64,000 nucleotides of DNA from Podospora bellae-mahoneyi (GCF_035222275.1 NC_085886.1:2418001-2482000), one strand, 5' to 3'; shown: positions 44,083-55,627, counted from the stretch's first letter. Notes: generated by a model from the sequence alone, not told the origin. Program-made: numbers and translations.

Positions 44083-46025
44083 ATGGCACCCCCAACACCA
44101 GAGGAACTCGCCACGCCAGGCTTCAACAAATGGTCGCTCTATGGCTTCACAACAACCCCGGAAGAGAGGATCGGCCCCGACGAGCCCTACACCTACCCAT
44201 CCCTCCAAGTGAACCTCTTCTTTCGCGTCTTCCTTGGCCTCGTCTCCCTCTTCATCACCTGGGTCCCAGCCCGTCTCCTCTTCCGCAGCGGCGAGTTCGC
44301 CGGCACCGTCCTCTGCGTCATCACCATGATCCTCAACTTCTTCGCCGTCGTCAATGCCCTCATCTGGCGAGACGACAACGTGGAGGAGTGGTTTGATGGC
44401 TACGGGTGGTGTGACATTCAGACATACCTCAAGTTTGCTCTCGACACGGCCTTCAACATCTGTCTCTTTGAGATCATGCGGGGATTGGCGAGCAAGGTGG
44501 CTATGAACAGAGCTACTGCCTTGACGTCCAAGGAGAGGAGACGCAACAGGATTATTTCGGCGGCGGTCATCTTTACGGTGCCGGTGGTGCAGATGATTCT
44601 CACCTACTTCGTCGCGGTGGGCCGGTATAATGTATCGACACTGGTCGGGTGTGGGGTTTACTACTTTCCGAATTGGGTCTTCTTGGTGTTTTTCATTTTG
44701 CCTACGCCGATATTCTCTATTGGGGCGGCCATCATGGCTTGTAGGTTTTCTTCCTCTTCTGCCCCTTTGTACACATCCTAACAAACATCACAGGCCTCAC
44801 CTTTTACCGCTACCGCCTCATCATGCGCGCGTCCAACAAAGTGATGCAATCCCGCGACAGCGTCGCCGCCGCGCGCCAATCCCGCGTCCGCAAGAAGCTT
44901 TACTTTCTGACCCTCACCGTCATCGTCGTCGTCCTCCCGCTCATCCTCATCTTTTTCGTGAGAAACCTAAAGGTGGGGAGCCCATGGGACTTGTCTTATG
45001 ACTTTGCCTCCTTCCACTATGGTCCCGACCCCTTCAACCAGTGGTTTGTCTCGTTCACCACATCAGAGTACATGAACTTTCAACAGCTGAGCATCAGCTT
45101 CATCTCCGAAGTCACGGGCATCCTGCTATTCATCCCCTTTGGCACCACCCCAGAGGCCCTCAACTCTTACCGCCGGGGCCTTCTCTTCCTTGGGTTGGGG
45201 TACATCTTCCCTAAGCTACGAGAAGAGATCCCGTTGTACCCCAGCCCCTCCTCTTCAAGGGGCAATTCGACCAGCAACTCAAGAGCATCATGGTGGTCCT
45301 CCTTCCTCCGCCCCATCCGCGAAAACGCATCCTCTTTCATCGCCTCCCGCCGCCGGTCGACGACCACGACGGGTATGTCCAACAACAGTTCAAGAAAGGG
45401 ATCTATCCTCCCCACCGCGGAGCACCATAGCAATTCCACCTCTTCCCGGTCAACCTCTTTACTCATCAAGGAAAAAAGCACCAGCAGCAACAACCCCTGG
45501 CCAGATCTAACAGCAGAGGAAATCGATCATTACAACAACCCGCACTTTCCTTCTTCTTCTTCCACTTCCACCTGCCCCCCAGCGGGACAGAATCCTTTTC
45601 TGATGGCAACCGCCATACCACTCAACGCCACGCCCCTCCCATCTCGACTTTCTACCGTCCTCCCAAAGAAAAAGACCACCACTAGTCCCATTGAAGAGGA
45701 AAAGGTGGTTGACGTTGGGAGCGAGGATGTAGCGGAGCCCTGGGACGTGGGGCATCAGGCTTCCAATGTTGAGTTTGATACACAGGTCTGGGCTGGGAAC
45801 CCTAGGTCTGGGAGTCAATTGCCTTTGCCGAGTCCGGCGAGGTTTCAGCCTGTTGTGACGACGATTACTGCTGGTAGTGGGGATGGGGATCTTGAGGCTG
45901 GGGAGCATCAGCAGCAGAGGAGGGGGGTGGTGAGGGTTGAGACGAGGATTGCGCATACCCTGGAGCCGAGAGAGGAGGGAGAAGAACAGGTCGTGACGGT
46001 TACGACGCCGACACATGCGAGTTAG
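44083..46025 (+). CDS. pre-1: Ste3-type pheromone receptor (PRE-1-like GPCR)
   Basis: Exons 44083-44740 and 44794-46025, separated by a 53-bp intron, give 629 residues. Seven hydrophobic segments are seen in about the first 350 residues, for example LFFRVFLGLVSLFITWVPAR, FAGTVLCVITMILNFFAVV, IISAAVIFTVPVVQMILTYF, LVFFILPTPIFSIGAAIMA and LYFLTLTVIVVVLPLILIFF. Ste3-family words are the GWCDIQT..KFALDTAFNICLFEIMRGLA block, LVGCGVYYFPNW and LTFYRYRLIM. The family senses the lipid-modified a-type pheromone during mating and couples to a heterotrimeric G protein and MAP kinase cascade. The cytoplasmic tail of about 270 residues is Ser/Thr-rich and disordered, suited to phosphorylation and endocytosis. 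The extracellular N-terminus is about 40 residues. Identity within the Ste3 family is confident; orthology to Neurospora pre-1 is likely. Confidence 0.88.
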
Positions 46026-47534
46026 GTGCTTGTTGTGGAGAGGTCGTTGGTTGTTGTTAGTGGGTTGTGGGGGGGAGGAAGGAGGAGGAGTTGGGCTGGG
46101 GGGGAGGGGTATTGGGGTGTTTAGGGGGGGGAGATATCAGGGGTGGGTAGGTAATGGGCCGTTATATAGCTATTATTGTTTCCTTGAGTCTTTTATTGTG
46201 TTTCCCTTTTTTTGTTTTTTTTGTTGTTTCATTTTCATGGTGAAGAGGAGTCCGTTTACACAAGGCTGACCAGAATAGTGCGGCATAGCATTTCATTACA
46301 TATTTCTTCTTCTGCCAGCACGCCGAGGGCTGGTTTCATGTGTCTATAGACAGATAATGTATCATAACACCAGGCTAACCTTGTCGACTTCGCACCGCTG
46401 TCAACTATGCCATTTACACTCCAATATCTTGCTGGATTACAGGTGTGAAATATTGTACATTTACTGAAACAGGAAACACCTCTTCATGACCACATTGGAT
46501 CACTTCCCACGAAGGGCAATTATACTTGGCCAATGGACTTGATCCCTTCCCAAGTCAGACCTGGAGAAAGAAAGCACACACGCGATATAAAGCAACTTCA
46601 GGACCGCATCCTATCTTTCAACACCTCTAGAGCAAAATACCCATCCATGTCCATAAACTGGTTCTTATTTCGAAGCTGCATGGTAGCCTGACTTTGAGAG
46701 CCGTGCTGCTGCTTTTAGACAACACACTGAACACTTGAGCGGGTTTGCCAGGTTGTTTGAAGCAATAAACCACGTAAACATGCCAAATTTCGAGAACTGC
46801 TAGAGGTAAGATTTACACAATAGGGCTGGCTTGTATTTCAGGGCATATTAGGGGCCTTTCCCCATCAGTTTGCATGTCTCGAGTTAACGAAGATGTCGGG
46901 AAACGAGGCGCTTGACCTAAGTATGCCTCGGCCAGTGACTGAGGTTCGGGGTGGTGTTCTGAGGCTAGAGCACTCGGAGGGCTGAGATGTGCTATGCAGT
47001 GGTGAAGTCTTGGTCTTGGTGTTACTGGCTTATTGGCGGCGTGACTCACTCCTGGTTCAGGGGGCCTTTGTTACCGAGTTTGGCTTGCCGAGTGAGCAGT
47101 CTCTACATGGAAGGCCAGTTCACCTGAAATTGATGAAATATAAAAGTTACCGATAGTTCTTTGACTTTTGAAGGTAAACAGACATAGAAACCAGCGACAA
47201 GTGGATTATCCAACTCATTCTTGCTTCACACCGAGAATCGCACTCACAACCCTAACCCGATAACTGCAAACTGTTTGCGCGTGTGGTAACCCCACATTTT
47301 CACCTCTCGCTCCTCATCATCCAAAACTCACATTCATCTCTCATCCCAACTTATACAAAGTGAGCCTCCCGCATTTTGTTCTATTTCTCCCAACCAGACT
47401 GAATGCTCACACACCTCAGTCCATCCCTCAAAACCGCAACAAGACTCACCCAACTAACCACCACCCTAACCAGCTCACTCAACCCTCACTTTCACTTCTC
47501 ACCCCGCTCATTCACCTTCACAATCACTCCCCAA
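46026..47534. other. intergenic region, TPT1 promoter
   Basis: 1.5 kb with no supported gene. It contains AACCCTAACCC at 47248-47258, 277 bp before the TPT1 ATG used here. The frame from 47403 is continuous with TPT1 and may belong to it. Confidence 0.5.
47248..47258 (-). promoter_or_regulatory. telomere-repeat-like motif upstream of TPT1
   Basis: AACCCTAACCC, that is GGGTTAGGGTT on the minus strand. It is of the same type as the motif upstream of TDP1 and may bind a Tbf1/TRF-like factor. Inference from motif only. Confidence 0.3.
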
Positions 47535-48504
47535 ATGGACGACAAAGCAGACCTCATCGCCGACCAACTCTCCCAAACCACCCCCTCATCCCGTGGCGGC
47601 GGTAAACGCGGCGGCAGCCGAGGAAGAGAAGGTCGTCCCGGAGGAAGAGCAGTAGACCTCTCCCGCGCCCTCTCCCGCCTCCTCCGGCACCAAGCCTCCA
47701 ACGCCGGCATCGACCTCGACAAAGAAGGCTACGCCCCCCTAGATAAAGTCGTACGTTCCCCCCCCCCCCTTTTCCCCCTCCCCTCCCCAACCAACTAACC
47801 CCCCTCCCCTCTAGCTCTCCTGGGGCCCCCTCAAATCCCTCAAACCAACCTTTCCCGAAATCCTCTCCGCAGTCAAAGACTCGGACAAGCAACGCTTCGC
47901 CCTCAAACCCCTCCACTCCTCAACCTCAACATCCACCGACCCAAAAGACTGGCTCATCCGAGCCAACCAAGGGCATTCCATCAAGCTCGACTCGGACGCC
48001 CTCCTCAAACCCCTATCTCTCACCCCAGACCTCTCAAAAGGCGAACTCCCCATCCCGCCCACCGTCGTCCACGGCACCTTCTTCGCCTTTTGGCCCCTCA
48101 TCAAATCAACCGGCGGCCTCAAGAAAATGGGGAGGAACCACGTCCACTTCAGCACTGGACTCCCCGACGACGACGAGGGCGTCATTTCTGGGATGAGGAA
48201 GGATGCAGAGTTGTTAATCTACATTGACGTGCCAAAAGCAATGAAAGAAGGGAACCTAAAATTCTGGATGAGCGAGAACGGGGTTGTCCTCACAGAGGGA
48301 GAGGATGAGGAGGGGGTAGTGAGCTCAAAGTACTTTAAGGAGGTTGTCGGGCGGGATGGGGCGTTGGTGGGCGTTATCTGGAGGGATGGAGAGCCCATGG
48401 ATGGGGGTGATTTACCTCCAGGGTTGAAGATCAGGCAGCCTCATGGCAAGGGGGCTGGGAGGGGAGGGAAACGGGGTGGGAGAGGAAGGGGAGGAGGACA
48501 GTAA
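47535..48504 (+). CDS. tpt1: tRNA 2'-phosphotransferase
   Basis: Exons 47535-47750 and 47815-48504, separated by a 64-bp intron, give 301 residues. The enzyme removes the 2'-phosphate left at the tRNA splice junction, transferring it to NAD+. Family words in order: LSRALSRLLRHQASNAGIDLDKEGYAPLDKV (with the Arg-His pair), WLIRANQGHS, VVHGTFFAFWPLI, MGRNHVHFSTGLP, and ISGMRKDAELLIYIDVPKAM with VLTEG after it. The catalytic Arg-His-Arg-Arg set therefore appears complete. The C-terminal 40 residues are Gly/Arg-rich. The frame also runs upstream to an ATG at 47403, adding 44 residues rich in Ser, Thr and Leu with three Arg and no acidic residues, which would look like a mitochondrial presequence. 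I annotate the shorter form. Confidence 0.93.
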
Positions 48505-49060
48505 AGATAATGTCACACGTCAAAGCTTTTTGGTCGAGGTAAAATATTTTTTTTTTTAAAAAAAAAAACATTTTACATCCAAAACAACAAAGAAAAACCC
48601 CCTAAAAAATGCTTGCTATTCAAAGCCGACGACTCTGCGGTCGTCGTGTGAGTGATATACATGTATGTGTGTGTACGTGTTTTTCTGAGCAATGCTAAGC
48701 TTACAACCCACCCAACTACTTCAGCGGAGGAAATAAACTGGTATTATATACCCATTATCCATCCATCTCCATCCACCACCTCCTCCCCCTTTCCCCCCCC
48801 CCCTCTCCCCAAAAAGGTTTCAGCCAAGTAAAAAGTAAACTTTTCCTTCTTCACAAACTCCAACAAAACCCTCGCTTTGCTCGCTTGCGTGCGCACACCA
48901 AAAAACACAACAACACCAACCAAAAAAAAAGGGGGGTTCTGTCCAACTTTCCCCCCCCCGCCAGCTTTCAAAACCTACAACTCCCCAGCATACCAATACA
49001 GATTCATATACAAGTCCAACACAAAAAAAAAATCAAAAATCAAAAATCCAAAAAAAAAAA
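48505..49060. other. convergent 3' intergenic region, A/T and C runs
   Basis: The two genes end towards each other here. The stretch contains an AT inverted repeat at 48539-48576, C runs near 48795 and several A runs around 48910-49060. Nothing looks coding. Confidence 0.6.
48539..48576. terminator. AT-rich perfect-spacing inverted repeat after TPT1
   Basis: The left arm GTAAAATA plus eleven T and the right arm eleven A plus CATTTTAC are reverse complements over 19 bp with one mismatch and no spacer. It starts 35 bp after the TPT1 stop. It could pause polymerase or extrude as a cruciform. A terminator role is a guess from position and shape. Confidence 0.4.
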
Positions 49061-51961
49061 TCAAATCATCTCGTCGATACTCCTCACAATAGGCGTCTCC
49101 CCCAACGTCGGCGGACTCCTGGGATCCTCATTTTGCATCGGCCTCCCAAAAGGAAAAAACGGATCCCGTGGAAACATCGTCTCCCTCGGCGAAAAAAGCC
49201 CCAGTGCCTCGTCGGCGGGCGTAGGAGGAGCTTGAACCACCTCCGCAAACTGCGCCGCTGCCACGGCAAGAGCCTGATGAAGAGGGTTATTCGTCATCAC
49301 CTCGGCCCTAGGCGAGAGGGTTGGGTCGCTAGCATTCGGTGGAAAGCCTCGCATGGCAAGAATATTGTCCCTGGGCGGAACGGGCGGCGGCACAACAGGA
49401 GCGATATTCAGGGGCGCGAAGCCAAACGTGCCCATAGACCTCTTCTTCTCGAGGGTTTTCGGTGCTGGAGACAGCTTCAACGGTGCGAGGCTGATTTGTG
49501 ATGACTTCTTTTCCAGCTTCTTGGGCGGCGGGGTGAGATTGATCGGTGCAAGAGTAGCTTCCGATTTCTTCCTCTCCACCGTCTTGGGAGGCGGCGCAAA
49601 TGTCATCGGGGCGAGCTTGAAATTGTTTTCAGACTTTATCTTCTCCGGCTGTGACGGCGGCGGAGCAAAGGTCATCGGCGCAAATCCAAAGGTGCCGTCT
49701 GAGGCCCCAAATCTATGCGCGCCGAAGCCTGGTGAGGCTGGCGGCCTGGCAAAGGGGTCTGGTGGTGGGAATCCTGGAGACATGGGAGGTCTCGAAAGAT
49801 CGAGCGGTGCCAAGTTTTGCGATGCTGGAGGCTTTGAGATGGTAAGAGATGCAAAGCTGGGAGGCGCAAAGCCGGGGGATTTCGGCGGCTCGGCAAATGA
49901 GCCAAAGCCGGGTGATGGCGGTGGTCTTGACAGAGAGAACGACCCAAAACCTGGTGATGGTGGTGGCTTGCTCAAGGTAAAGGAACCGCCAAAGCCAGGA
50001 GAGGGTGGCTCTCTGGAGATAGTAGGAGGCACAAACCCTGGAGATGGCGGTGGTCTCGCGAATGAGCTGTCCGAAGAAGCAAACCCGGAATCCAACTGCG
50101 AAGGGACGAGGAACGAATCGATATTAAAACGGCCAAACTTTCCAGGATCGGACTCGTCCTCTTTTTCGGTCCAGGAAAAGCTGGAAGGCGCGGATGATGG
50201 GCCAGGCGAAATGGGTTCACCTCTATTTGGCGTTGAGTTGCCCCTTGCCCTGCTGGGGCTTCGTTCAGGGCTCCCAGATCTCGAGGCTGGGTCTTCGCTT
50301 GGTAGTGGTGCGGTGAGAGGCTCCTTGGGCGGTGCCTCGATGTGATCTGCGGATAACGTCGCCCTGTGCAATGGGCTCCTCCCGGATCGCGACTTCAAGC
50401 CAGCACTCGGGACAGCCAATCTCTTCCTCGACGAGACTTCTTTCTGGAAATCTTGCAAGCAGTACATCAGCCTCATATTGGGGCTGATCCACCTGCTCTT
50501 CGCCTGGGCCGCGTAGTAAGCATCGTTGACGGTCAGGTCGGGATTTTGATACAGCCCGTAGGCAATGATCAAGCTGGCAGATCTGCTGGCACCCTGCTGG
50601 CAGTGGACCAAAACCTTCTTGCCGTCCTTTGTCCGCCTTTCGATTGTTTCGCAGAGCCCCATGAGATCCTTGCCAATATCGGTGTTGTGATCCCAGGGAA
50701 TGTGAATATACTCTGGCTCCTTGAAAGACTGGGCCTTGGGGGTCGTAGGCGTGTCAGCTGAGCTTCCCTCTGGGAAATACTCAAAGGCGGTCGCAAAGCT
50801 CGAGTTTGTTACCGCCGTATCTGGCTCCACGGGAGACATTGTTTGGCCATCCGAAGCCGCAGAGTCCTTTCTGCTAGCGTAAGGCTTGAACGGGTTCACA
50901 ACCTCACGAGCGACATTGATCACCACGTCAAAGCGAGACGCTTCCTCGGCAGTGGGCTCGAGGTACAAATACACATTGTCGCTATAGATGGCGATTGGGC
51001 CATCGGGGTATCCGGGCGTTTTCTGATCCTCGTTATTTTCGACCTCGTGGAATGGCTCAAACTCATAAGCGGCGCGGTTGGCGATTTGTGTTCGTATTGG
51101 TGAATCTTCTTCCTGGATGGTCGATCCTAACCCAGGTGCCACGGCAGGCTTGGGTGGTCGCAGGAAAGAAGACAATCCTGTCTCATTTCTCTCCAGCACT
51201 GTTGGAATAGTCATGCCTCCCGCGGGACCAAATGTGGCCGACTTCAAGCCTGAGAGCATATGTGGCGACGAAGTGGAATGCTTCAGAGCGCGGCGCTGCA
51301 GAATGGGACCAATCGAAACTGATGGTGAGCTAGGAACTTCGAGTGTTGTGCGCGCAATGAGATCTGAGGTGCTGGTCTTGAGGCTGAGCTGACTTGGCTT
51401 CCGCTTCGTGGTAGGAATTTTGGGTTTGATGAAAGAGGGAGAAGATGCTTCAGACACTTCGGTCGAGGATAGTGACGGTGGCTGGATTGAAAGCCCCTTC
51501 ATGTTTTTTGGCCGCCGGGGAACTGGCGACGTCATCGGCCGCTCCAAGGTTCGGCCAGAGGTGTTGATGGTGAGGTTAGCCAATCCATGGAGACCACCGA
51601 AAGAGGCAGGCGCAAAAGGCCGAAGAGGAACAAGATTAATCGGAGAATCAGGGGAGGATGATGGTGAGGGGTCAGAAAGATCCGAAGAGTCTGTGCAAGA
51701 CACGGTGGTGGTTGGCGAAGACTCTGCAGATTCGGCGGTGGATGTGCTGTCGTGGTGCTTGTGAATGGAATCTGAAGACAAGACGCCGGGCCGCAGGGCC
51801 GGCTCCGAGTCTCGTGGCAGTTTTGTATCCTCCATGACCAGCTTGGGGTCAACAACTGTGACGGTATTTGAGGCGTCCACAATTCCGTTTTCCACGTCCA
51901 AAACAGTCATAAATGAGGGTATTTGGTCCTCATACAGCCTGCGAGGCGCGGCTGAAGGCAT
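49061..51961 (-). CDS. large dual-specificity (MAP kinase-type) protein phosphatase
   Basis: An intronless frame of 966 residues from the first ATG (51961, MPSAAPRRLYEDQIPSFM). The DSP domain covers about residues 330-505. Catalytic Cys is about 453 in VLVHCQQGASRSAS, with DNVYLYLEPTAEEASRFDVVINVA before it (general-acid loop region) and AYGLYQNPDLTVNDAYYAAQAKSRWISPNMRLMYCLQDFQ after it. This resembles yeast Msg5 and its filamentous-fungal homologues, which dephosphorylate MAP kinases. The 320-residue N-terminus is disordered and Ser/Pro-rich. The tail after 510 contains about ten (P)PxSPGF units (about 640-790) and then four repeats of about 22 residues combining LAP(M/L/I)xxxPPPK with basic clusters (KKLEKK, ERKK). 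These repeats are discussed as a finding. It is convergent with tpt1. Confidence 0.9.
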   Translation of the reverse strand: MPSAAPRRLYEDQIPSFMTVLDVENGIVDASNTVTVVDPKLVMEDTKLPRDSEPALRPGVLSSDSIHKHHDSTSTAESAESSPTTTVSCTDSSDLSDPSPSSSPDSPINLVPLRPFAPASFGGLHGLANLTINTSGRTLERPMTSPVPRRPKNMKGLSIQPPSLSSTEVSEASSPSFIKPKIPTTKRKPSQLSLKTSTSDLIARTTLEVPSSPSVSIGPILQRRALKHSTSSPHMLSGLKSATFGPAGGMTIPTVLERNETGLSSFLRPPKPAVAPGLGSTIQEEDSPIRTQIANRAAYEFEPFHEVENNEDQKTPGYPDGPIAIYSDNVYLYLEPTAEEASRFDVVINVAREVVNPFKPYASRKDSAASDGQTMSPVEPDTAVTNSSFATAFEYFPEGSSADTPTTPKAQSFKEPEYIHIPWDHNTDIGKDLMGLCETIERRTKDGKKVLVHCQQGASRSASLIIAYGLYQNPDLTVNDAYYAAQAKSRWISPNMRLMYCLQDFQKEVSSRKRLAVPSAGLKSRSGRSPLHRATLSADHIEAPPKEPLTAPLPSEDPASRSGSPERSPSRARGNSTPNRGEPISPGPSSAPSSFSWTEKEDESDPGKFGRFNIDSFLVPSQLDSGFASSDSSFARPPPSPGFVPPTISREPPSPGFGGSFTLSKPPPSPGFGSFSLSRPPPSPGFGSFAEPPKSPGFAPPSFASLTISKPPASQNLAPLDLSRPPMSPGFPPPDPFARPPASPGFGAHRFGASDGTFGFAPMTFAPPPSQPEKIKSENNFKLAPMTFAPPPKTVERKKSEATLAPINLTPPPKKLEKKSSQISLAPLKLSPAPKTLEKKRSMGTFGFAPLNIAPVVPPPVPPRDNILAMRGFPPNASDPTLSPRAEVMTNNPLHQALAVAAAQFAEVVQAPPTPADEALGLFSPRETMFPRDPFFPFGRPMQNEDPRSPPTLGETPIVRSIDEMI

Positions 51962-54900
51962 ATTCGGCAGTGTTTGGAGAGGCGAAAAGTGCGTCGCCGT
52001 AATGTTCCTCCGTCTTTGCTCCGGTCCGGTCACAAGTTGGCCACCCGGTCTCTTGACCTCCCCGCCGTCTGATAGTCACCGAGAGGCGAAAAAATAGAAA
52101 GCCGAGGTCTTTCACCACCGGTGTTGAAATTATGGAACTAGTGTGCGTGTGCGTGTGTGTGTGTCTGTCGAATTGAGTCGGCACACTGGTTGAATCGAAG
52201 GTCGACTACAAGACTAGGTTTCGGACCAAAGGGACAGCGCTGCTGAATCCGATCCACACTTGGCGAGTGTTGATTGAAGAGAATTTAATTAGTGTGTCGC
52301 AGGAAGAAAAGAGAAGCAAAAGAGCAAAGAAATCCGTGAAATCGACAAGGGCGCACGATGTTGTCGGTGTTGTCTGAGGCGGGCGCGTAGACTCGTGGTG
52401 GAGGCTGGGGTGATGGTCTCGCTAAATGGTTGCGCGGAGAGACGGCGGCGCAGCCAGAGCAGGAGGAGACGAGACGAGACGGCGGATTCGGGATCAGAAA
52501 AGATGAGAAGGAGAAAGGCGTCAATACATGGTCCTGTCTTCACACAATGTCGAGAGTCGACGGGAGCAGGCAGGAACAGAAGACCGGAACCTGGGCTGAA
52601 GGGATTGACGGGTGAGAACAGCGGGGCCTAGGTTTCCTTTGTCTGGGAGGGAACAAGAAGAACCGAGTCTCGGGATCCCGCTCGAGTGCCGTCCGACAGC
52701 TTCCTTCGTCTGGGGTTTGCAATTTGAAAAGTGAAGGGAAGGGAATGGTTTGGCAAGAAAGGGAGAAAAAAGGCGTCTCGATGGGAGGATGGGAGAGAGG
52801 AGACTCGCGCTGTGGCAGTGGCAGCAACGCACAGAAAGCGCTGAATGGGGGGGCAGGACAACTAGGCCTGGGCAGGCAGAACACCCCTGGACACCAGCAC
52901 TCCTCCATCTGCACCAGAACAGAACGCTGAGGAGCCCTCTGCGTGGGGAGCACTGGCCCTGTGGCCGCGAACAGGGGTTGTTCAGCCAATCAGAGAGCGT
53001 CCTGCAACACCGGCGGCTAGCGGCCTTGCGACTTGCTTGCTTTCAAACAATCCATGCTATTAATAGACAGTGCGACCGTGGATGCAAAAATTGGACGGCA
53101 CTCCTGATTGGCTGACTGACCCTTGCTGCACTGTCCGACCACGATTTGATTTCCCTCGATTTTCCCCCAGAGATGTGCCTCGACCTCTGCGCTTCGGCTG
53201 CGCTTGATCCTTTCCACCTTCTGCTTCTGTCAGAATGACTCTCCTATTATTATGAGAAGCTATCGCCTCGCCGAGGTTGTTTTCTTGCTTCCACATGTAT
53301 GTTCCGTCTACACAGCGCTTATATTGCTTATATATCGAGTTACAATATGGTAGGTAATTAGGGAACATAAATGAAGGACTGTTGGCGCCAGTTGCCGACG
53401 TCCCCCACACCATTAGCCGCTCTTTCTTCAACTTTTGCACTTTGGCCTATGACTCCGGTTCGCAGAGCGGTCATCTGATGAAGCTGCTGGATATCGAGCA
53501 GCTCAAAGTCCGGCCGAGACAAGATTGTCGGTTGCATCAGTCAGTCCACCGAGTGCAAGAACACAAAAGGAAGTGTGCTGAACCGCTTTGTATACAGTTT
53601 CCAGGCCTTTGATGACCGGTCTGTTTGAATTATGTTCAACTTTCCGCGTCGAACCATCTCGCCCTGCCGTCTTGTTGTTTCTTCTTCTTATTATTATTAT
53701 CATTATTACCTGTGGTCATGAATTTTATTCTCATGTTGAAGAAGTCAACCTGTTCCTGTGGAGACGGACAGGCTCTCGGTGGGATCTGAAACAAGCCAAA
53801 TTGAAGAGGTGGAGCGTGTGGAATTGCCCTGTGCGCTATTAAATAATTTCACATGTCGAGTGTGGCATCGAAACGCCAAGAGCTGAACACCGCAGAGCCT
53901 CAAGACTTCTCGGGCACAAGAACGCCAACAGCTGAGTGACGTGCTCTCGTCGAGACCGGCCTGGACCTTCTTCAGTCCATTTTGGACGGTCCAGATTGTG
54001 ACTGCTGACAGTTTGACAGCCTAGTTTCAACAACAATCCGCCTCCAGCCTGCCAGGCTCCGTGCGGAGTTAGCGATAGATTGAACCTCACGTGTCCATGG
54101 TTCAGGCATTGAAGTCAATACCCAGTGCTGGGTCAATGACGCATAACCTGGCGGGAACACCACGTGCTTACGATCCGTCGTTGCTTCTATTGCGGAACGT
54201 GTCTGGCGCACCAAACTCGGCTTCCCGGCTGGTAATACCTCTCTTGATAACAGTAAAACGAACACTCCTCCGTCTCAACTTTGCTGCGCTCCTGTGTCAA
54301 ACGGCGCCCATTCTTGCATCAGCACGCAAGGGGAGCATGATACATTCCCAATATGGGTCCATTTTGCTCCTTTTCAACAACACTGGACGATAAATACGGG
54401 GCTTTGTTTTCCAGACAGGTCAAGTTTCAAACAGCCTCCAGGGTTTCTGTTTTTTCTCTCCTCGTCTGGAGTAGCAAAATAAAAAAAGCTTCGAGCTCGC
54501 CAACGTAGACGAGGTAGTACTCGGTCGGGTATCCGTTCCAGCAAGTTACCAGGTTCCTGGCGATTGCGAGCCTGTTCGTCATACTTTTGATGCCCCCAAA
54601 CATTCCACAAATCTGCTTCAAGTTTGGGCCGGCATTTGTACCCCTCGATCCACACGTCTGAAACAATGTCGTCCAAACGAACGAACCACCACAAGGGTGA
54701 CATGGCGTTGCAAGGACAAGCTGGATTGAGCATGCTCGCTTCCGGTCTGATTGCTCGACGGACCTCGGAAAACCCTGACGTGACCCCTTCCGGATCGGCC
54801 TGGAATCGGGCCTCCCCCGCCATGCGAGAGATGAGGCCGGAATGACGGTCATGTGGGGTCCGAAAAGCTTGGTCTCGGTACCGGAGCGGCCATGACTTGA

Positions 54901-55627
54901 GGCCAGACTCCAGAATTCGCGGAAGCGCCCGCCGTCACGCTGACGGTCGGTAACGCCTTGTCCTCGCTGTCATTCCATTAATGACATTTCCAGCTACCCA
55001 AGTAAATATCTCAAGCTCGCCGTCAGTTCCGTTCTGACTCGACCTCCTATGCACCCCCTGCATCATGCTTCCGACTACAGATATGTGGACTCGACCAAGC
55101 TGCCAAAAGACAGCTTGACGTCTGCAACGTTGGAACATAACTGCAAAAACTGTCAGCTAGGATCGGCGAGTTTGCTCGGTTCGTGATGGCAAGAAAAAGC
55201 AATCATCACACATGCACCAGAGAGGCTCAACTGCATGCTCCATATGCATTTTGTAATGAGAATGTTGTTGAGAAAAGGTTCTGATTCGTCAGCTGTGCAT
55301 CTCTGTCCCAAGACCTGTTGGACCAACCTCCCGTGGATGAACACGGTGCCCCCTTTTTCATCCCCTTCCTCCCGTTCATGGAGAGATGGATCACAGGTGC
55401 AATGCCTCAACACAACATGCCCGTTCGTGGCAATACAATAGTGAAGAGTGAGAGAAAGGAGTTTATGTTAGCCTACACCCAGGTCCGCATCCGTCGAGCC
55501 CAACCCCGTTACATGCATTCCAAGCGGGGAAAGGGCGTGCTGGACCTCCTGCAAGTCAGAATGGCGCCACCAAGCACACAAAGCTCCGTACTTGAGCCCA
55601 ATTTCAAGACCCCGTTAACAATCCGTC
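51962..55627. other. phosphatase leader and gene-poor region
   Basis: The first 900 bp or so are probably promoter and leader of the phosphatase gene. The minus-strand open frame 52540-52989 is low-complexity and lies in that leader. From 53 to 55.6 kb there are short open frames on both strands (for example 54427-54852 on the minus strand), none with recognisable domains. CCAAT words occur near 52985 and 53106. Confidence 0.45.

Noticed and set aside
49353-50345. 330-codon plus-strand frame over the phosphatase tail
   Set aside because: It is a Gly/Gly/Asp shadow of the SPGF repeats on the other strand. Repeats keep both strands open.
52034-52989. Minus-strand Cys/Pro/Ser-rich frame upstream of the phosphatase
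   Set aside because: Probably leader sequence; no conserved motif, and it is not in frame-continuity with the phosphatase.
54374-54852. Two overlapping minus-strand frames of about 145 codons
   Set aside because: One piece (NLVTCWNGYPTEYYLVYVGELE) looks protein-like, but there is no family match I can name, no introns and no supporting context. Left unannotated.
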